From Bacillota bacterium (GTDB lineage: Bacteria; Bacillota; Clostridia; Acetivibrionales; DTU013), in contig JAEYOM010000188.1 in the NCBI GenBank assembly GCA_023411715.1, positions 1 to 8,689 of the forward strand: a stretch of 8,689 bases of DNA, read 5' to 3'. A program made the position numbers and the translations under genes. Below, one piece after another: positions 6,206 through 8,689 of this stretch. The notes below the pieces were generated by a model. It had not been told where the DNA came from. It was given only the letters and a program-made list of their open reading frames with translations, and did not search any database. The first letter of the stretch is position 1. Every line of letters starts with the position of its first letter.

Positions 6206-6739
6206 ATGAGTAATATTGTTTTGCTGGTGGTAGATGTCCAAAATGCATTAATTAAAGCACATCCTTATAACGAACAGAAAGTAATTGAAAATATTAAAAA
6301 ACTTATTTTAATTGCAAGAGATAATAAAAAAGAGGTTCTATATGTACGTCATGATGATGGAAAGGGCACCGAACTTGAGCAAGGGACAGTTGGATGGCAG
6401 ATTTATGATAGCATAGTACCTAATGATAATGAATTAATCATCGAAAAACAATATAACAGTGCTTTTCATAAAACTGAATTAAGAGAGTATTTAGAAAGTA
6501 AAGGGATAGATACTATTATACTGGCAGGGCTTCAAACAGAATATTGTATTGATGCTACTTGTAAAAGTGCCTTTGATTATGAATATAAAATAATTATTCC
6601 GGAAGAAACAAACACAACTTTTAATAATGAATACCTATCTGGGGAGAAACTTTATGAATTTTATAATTATATGATTTGGAATAAACGCTTTGCCGATGTT
6701 CTTCCAATAGACGATGTAATAAGAATTTTGCAGAAATAA
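6206..6739 (+). CDS. Isochorismatase-family cysteine hydrolase, substrate unknown
   Basis: The 177-residue protein has the catalytic triad of the family: Asp10 in LLVVDVQN, Lys81 in IEKQYNSAF and Cys114 in LQTEYCIDATC. It lacks the HCxxGT metal-site segment of the nicotinamidase in this window, so it is probably another amidase-like hydrolase. Ring or N-carbamoyl amide substrates occur in the family, but none can be assigned. AGGAGG lies 7 bases before the ATG, a very strong site. The gene is strikingly AT-rich: 17 of 60 bases are G or C in 6301-6360, against 33 of 60 in a pncB sample (3601-3660). Codons mostly end in A or T. That points to acquisition from a low-GC relative. It follows the GlcG-like gene on the same strand. 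Confidence 0.9.
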   Translation: MSNIVLLVVDVQNALIKAHPYNEQKVIENIKKLILIARDNKKEVLYVRHDDGKGTELEQGTVGWQIYDSIVPNDNELIIEKQYNSAFHKTELREYLESKGIDTIILAGLQTEYCIDATCKSAFDYEYKIIIPEETNTTFNNEYLSGEKLYEFYNYMIWNKRFADVLPIDDVIRILQK

Positions 6740-6754
6740 GCCACCTTATTTCTG
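6731..6754 (+). terminator. Perfect 10-bp hairpin over the stop of the cysteine hydrolase gene
   Basis: CAGAAATAAG (6731-6740) and CTTATTTCTG (6745-6754) form a perfect stem around CCAC. The gene's TAA stop lies in the first arm. No T-run follows, so it is at best a weak terminator or a 3' stabiliser. It separates this gene from the GNAT pseudogene and its strong ribosome binding site. Confidence 0.4.
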
Positions 6755-6777
6755 GTCTTCCGATCCGGAGGTGTAGC

Positions 6778-7266
6778 GTGAAGGATAGCACCGGTGTATA
6801 TTTCGATTCAAAACTGAACGTAAACGTAAGGATAGTCCGTGCCGATGAGCTCGGAAAACTTCTGGAACTATACAGGCATCTGAATCCCGACGATCCCGAC
6901 ATATCGGGAGATAAGGAAACGTAAAAGCTATGGAAAGAAATACTGCAGGCTCCGGGGCAATTCCTTTTTGCTATTGAAGAGGATGGTCTCCTGGTTGCGT
7001 CCTGTACTCTTATCATTGCAAATAACCTGACAAGGGGAGGAAAGCCATATGCGCTCATAGAAAATGTCGTAACTCACAGCAGCTATAGGAAAATGGGTTA
7101 TGGCAGGGCAGTCCTCAGAAAGGCCGTTGCGACTGCGCGTGAGAACGGCTGTTACAAGGTTATGCTGATGACAGGCAGGAAGGATGAAGGAACGCTGACC
7201 TTTTACGAGAAGGTCGGCTTCGAGCGCGGCATGAAGACCGGCTTTTGCATTAAATTCAAGGATTAA
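6778..7266 (+). pseudogene. GNAT-family N-acetyltransferase broken by one in-frame stop
   Basis: From a GTG preceded 6 bases upstream by GGAGG, the frame reads 48 codons, meets TAA at 6922-6924, then continues open to a TAA at 7264. The total would be 162 codons including the stop, a normal GNAT length. After the stop the acetyl-CoA motif is intact: IENVVTHSSYRKMGYGRA with the R-x-x-G-x-G/A loop, then FYEKVGFERG near the end. The reading DKET(stop)KLWKEIL suggests a Glu or Gln codon changed by one base. There is no good restart codon with a binding site after the stop; an ATG at 6930 is out of frame. So the protein is probably lost unless the stop is a sequencing error or is read through. The substrate cannot be told. 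Confidence 0.85.
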
Positions 7267-7279
7267 TCGCGCAGGTCGT

Positions 7280-7525
7280 TCAGAGAGTGACTTTGATCTT
7301 TTGCCCGCTCGTGGTTTCGATATCGACAAGCAGAAGTTTGCAAAAGGTCTTTTTAGCCCTTTTTAATTCAATGAACAGGACAGATAATTCTTTTGCCGTT
7401 ATCGGAATACTTTTTTCGCTATTCAGGATTCCCGCTACTAAACGATTGGTAACTGTATAAGCGATGATACCGATTGGGACCGGAACAGTAAAATGATACC
7501 GGCCATTGTCGAACATTATCTTCAT
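7280..7525 (-). CDS. Small partner protein of the XRE regulator, function unknown
   Basis: The 81-residue protein starts with a basic/amphipathic segment (MKIMFDNGRYHFTVPVPIGI), has a mildly hydrophobic stretch (IGIIAYTVTNRLVAGIL), and ends LLLVDIETTSGQKIKVTL. That end resembles the end of the upstream regulator (LLEVRSVNGDIVEIVIE), so both may carry a small SHOCT-like strand motif. I recall similar small proteins encoded next to XRE regulators in Clostridia, but cannot assign a role. A G-rich stretch (GGGGG) lies about 4 bases before the ATG. The gap to the regulator's stop is 12 bases, so the two are co-transcribed. The gene converges on the GNAT pseudogene, with only 13 bases between and no clear terminator. 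Confidence 0.8.
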   Translation of the reverse strand: MKIMFDNGRYHFTVPVPIGIIAYTVTNRLVAGILNSEKSIPITAKELSVLFIELKRAKKTFCKLLLVDIETTSGQKIKVTL

Positions 7526-7537
7526 ATGACCCCCACA

Positions 7538-8032
7538 TTACTCTATTACGATTTCCACAATATCGCCGTTGACGCTCCTGACTTCAAGCAATTTGCCAAT
7601 AACTCCGCTTTCTGCTGCAAGCAGGACCGACTTATAATCTATATTTTTCAAAGTGTCATTACCGGCAAACTCAATAAAATGGGAACCTATTTCCAATGAG
7701 GCTTTTAACAGGCATAGCGGTACGTTCATTTTTATTATGTCCCCGTTTGAGCTGTTGACCAGCATTTTAAGAATGAGTTTGTCAAAATCCTTGCGATGAT
7801 CATCAGATATTACTTTTACAGCTTTACTGTTTTCACCGCGGAGAAGCTCATCTATAGTAACGTTGAAATACTCGGCAAGTTGAGGCAGTAAACCGATATC
7901 GGGGCATGACATGTCGTTTTCCCATTTACTTACTGCCTGAGAAGACACACCCATAGTCTCTGCAAGTTTATCCTGTGTGATGCCCTTGCACCTTCTATAT
8001 TCACAAATGCGTGAACCTAATGTATCAGCCAT
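7538..8032 (-). CDS. XRE-family regulator with SHOCT-like C-terminal domain
   Basis: The 164-residue protein has an XRE helix-turn-helix at about 7-64: ITQDKLAETMGVSSQAVSKW is the recognition part, followed by FNVTIDELLRG. A polar linker leads to a C-terminal domain (about 81-164) with the pattern LILKMLVNSSNGDIIKMNVP, then ESGVIGKLLEVRSVNGDIVE. This is the SHOCT-like arrangement common in Firmicutes; its ligand or partner is unknown. AAAGGTGG lies 9 bases before the ATG. A probable promoter lies about 60 bases upstream. The short partner gene follows after 12 bases, so the regulator may act with it, for instance by sensing a membrane or envelope state. That last point is inference. Confidence 0.9.
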   Translation of the reverse strand: MADTLGSRICEYRRCKGITQDKLAETMGVSSQAVSKWENDMSCPDIGLLPQLAEYFNVTIDELLRGENSKAVKVISDDHRKDFDKLILKMLVNSSNGDIIKMNVPLCLLKASLEIGSHFIEFAGNDTLKNIDYKSVLLAAESGVIGKLLEVRSVNGDIVEIVIE

Positions 8033-8090
8033 TTATAACTACCACCTTTCACAATAACTAGAAACAAAATGGTCGCTTTTTACAATCATA

Positions 8091-8118
8091 ACTATATTAT
8101 CACATAAAAAATGGTGAA
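8091..8118 (-). promoter_or_regulatory. Probable promoter of the XRE regulator unit
   Basis: On the minus strand TTCACC (8118-8113), 16 bases, TATAGT (8096-8091) give a fair sigma-A promoter: 4 of 6 and 5 of 6 matches. Transcription would begin near 8084, leaving about 50 bases before the ATG. Confidence 0.5.
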
Positions 8119-8134
8119 TTAGAATATATAATAA

Positions 8135-8146
8135 GTTGAATTCAAC
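8135..8146. repeat. 12-bp palindrome in the XRE/T-box intergenic region
   Basis: GTTGAATTCAAC is a perfect palindrome, and AGTTG/CAACT extend it asymmetrically. It lies upstream of both the XRE promoter and the T-box promoter. It might be a binding site for the XRE protein, but only one clear copy is seen. Confidence 0.35.
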
Positions 8147-8222
8147 AACTGTTCTTAGATATTTTTTCTACTTGCAGTTGATAGCCGAATAATTCAGCTG
8201 TAAAAAAATGTTATCATTGCTA

Positions 8223-8252
8223 TTGACTTTTTTGGGAGAAAGCGGGTATAAT
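8223..8252 (+). promoter_or_regulatory. Promoter of the T-box leader
   Basis: TTGACT (8223-8228), an 18-base spacer and TATAAT (8247-8252) make a strong sigma-A promoter. Start near 8260 would place stem I of the T-box about 20 bases into the transcript. Confidence 0.75.
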
Positions 8253-8278
8253 AACTGATACATAATCCATGTATATAG

Positions 8279-8564
8279 TAAAAAGTGATGACCGGGAAGA
8301 AGTAAAAATGTACGATCCTTACAGAGAGCTACCGGCAGGTGAGAGGGGCAGGAAGACGCATTTCGAATACATCCCGTGAACAGAAGCGCTGAAAAGCGTC
8401 TCCGGGAGCCTGCACCCGTTATAGTGCCAGCGAATAGCATGCATTTTTAAAGTTTGGATGTATTAGTTCGCGATAAGGTTGATGCTGTGAGGCATCGGTA
8501 AATTGAGGTGGTAACGCGGAACATAGCTCTCGTCCTCTGGATATCCAGGGGGCGGGGGCTTTTT
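8279..8564 (+). promoter_or_regulatory. T-box leader, tyrosine-type specifier
   Basis: A T-box leader senses uncharged tRNA and lets transcription pass a terminator. Stem I opens with CGGGA (8293-8297) pairing TCCCG (8372-8376). AGTA (8301-8304) and GAA (8365-8367) flank the specifier loop, and AGAGAG (8323-8328) is the conserved distal motif. The codon after GAA is TAC (8368-8370), read as Tyr. Stem III is GATGC/GCATC (8481-8485, 8492-8496). The T-box is GAGGTGGTAACGCGG (8505-8519), with A in place of the more common C. Its tRNA-end bulge, TGGT (8509-8512), pairs ACCA, so the tRNA discriminator should be A, as in tRNA-Tyr; this argues against the alternative Asn reading (AAT). The regulated gene, perhaps tyrS or an aromatic amino acid gene, lies beyond the window. 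Confidence 0.92.
8525..8564 (+). terminator. Intrinsic terminator of the T-box leader
   Basis: Sixteen-base arms (8525-8540 and 8545-8560) pair fully, counting G-T wobbles, around the loop ATAT. A run of five T begins at the last stem base. The 5' arm holds CGTCCTC (8531-8537), which pairs with the T-box GAGG in the competing antiterminator. So this is the regulated switch of the leader. Confidence 0.92.
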
Positions 8565-8566
8565 AT

Positions 8567-8689
8567 GTGTGCCCGGCGGGCGCACGTTCTTACGAGTGAA
8601 AGTCTCGAATCCGCCCGGTAGTGGGAAGGATATAGCTAAACGCCAAGGGTGTCGTGGGTGACTACGAATCTGAAAGAAGGTGTATGCAA
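8567..8689 (+). mobile_element. 5' end of a group IIC intron (partial, runs off the right edge)
   Basis: The sequence begins GTGTGCCCGGC, the group II GUGYG start, two bases after the T-run of the T-box terminator. Further domain I landmarks resemble group IIC introns such as that of Oceanobacillus iheyensis, as remembered: GTGAAAGTCTCGAA (8597-8610), CTAAACGCCAAGGGTGTC (8636-8653) and GAATCTGAAAGAAGG (8666-8680). Group IIC introns are known to insert just downstream of intrinsic terminator hairpins, exactly the position here. The reverse transcriptase gene and the 3' end are outside the window. An ATG at 8684 after AGAAGGTG looks like a gene start but is more likely intron RNA. Confidence 0.87.

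Noticed and set aside
8168..8440. Minus-strand open frame across the T-box
   Set aside because: It covers the T-box promoter and stem I, whose conserved RNA elements explain the sequence.
8684..8689. ATG after AGAAGGTG as the start of the T-box controlled gene
   Set aside because: It lies inside the group IIC intron 5' domain, where this stretch matches the conserved GAATCTGAAAGAAG landmark.

Overview
The window reads as chromosomal DNA from a Gram-positive, fermentative or anaerobic Clostridia-type bacterium. The signs are strong GGAGG-type ribosome binding sites, GTG and TTG starts, a T-box leader, XRE/SHOCT-like and GlcG-type genes, a group IIC intron, and mixed base composition. The species cannot be named from the sequence.

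Region 1 (1-1744, minus strand) carries the mercury methylation pair hgcA-hgcB. HgcA is a membrane corrinoid protein with the NVWCAAGK cap-helix motif. HgcB is a 2[4Fe-4S] ferredoxin with a cysteine-rich tail. A near-consensus promoter lies upstream of hgcA. A 32-bp unit holding the hgcB cysteine tail and stop codon is repeated four times. Past the repeats, the first codons of a probable MarR-type regulator run off the left edge.

Region 2 (1895-4468, plus) is a short gene set: a small membrane protein, a nicotinamidase (pncA) and a nicotinate phosphoribosyltransferase (pncB). The last two convert nicotinamide to nicotinate mononucleotide for NAD salvage. A broken isochorismatase-family remnant follows pncB.

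Region 3 (4666-6739) has a LysR-type regulator divergent from a GlcG/HbpS-family gene and an AT-rich cysteine hydrolase gene. A long palindrome and a good promoter sit in the divergent gap, which suggests a LysR-controlled unit. The hydrolase is far more AT-rich than pncB and may have been acquired.

Region 4 (6778-8032) has a GNAT acetyltransferase gene broken by one in-frame stop, facing a two-gene minus-strand unit: an XRE regulator with a SHOCT-like C-terminus and a small partner protein.

Region 5 (8223-8689) has a promoter, a T-box leader whose specifier reads as UAC (Tyr), a perfect 16-bp terminator stem and, two bases after the T-run, the 5' end of a group IIC intron that leaves the window. 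The gene controlled by the T-box lies outside.

The main points of interest are hgcAB, the repeated hgcB tail, and the intron inserted at a T-box terminator.
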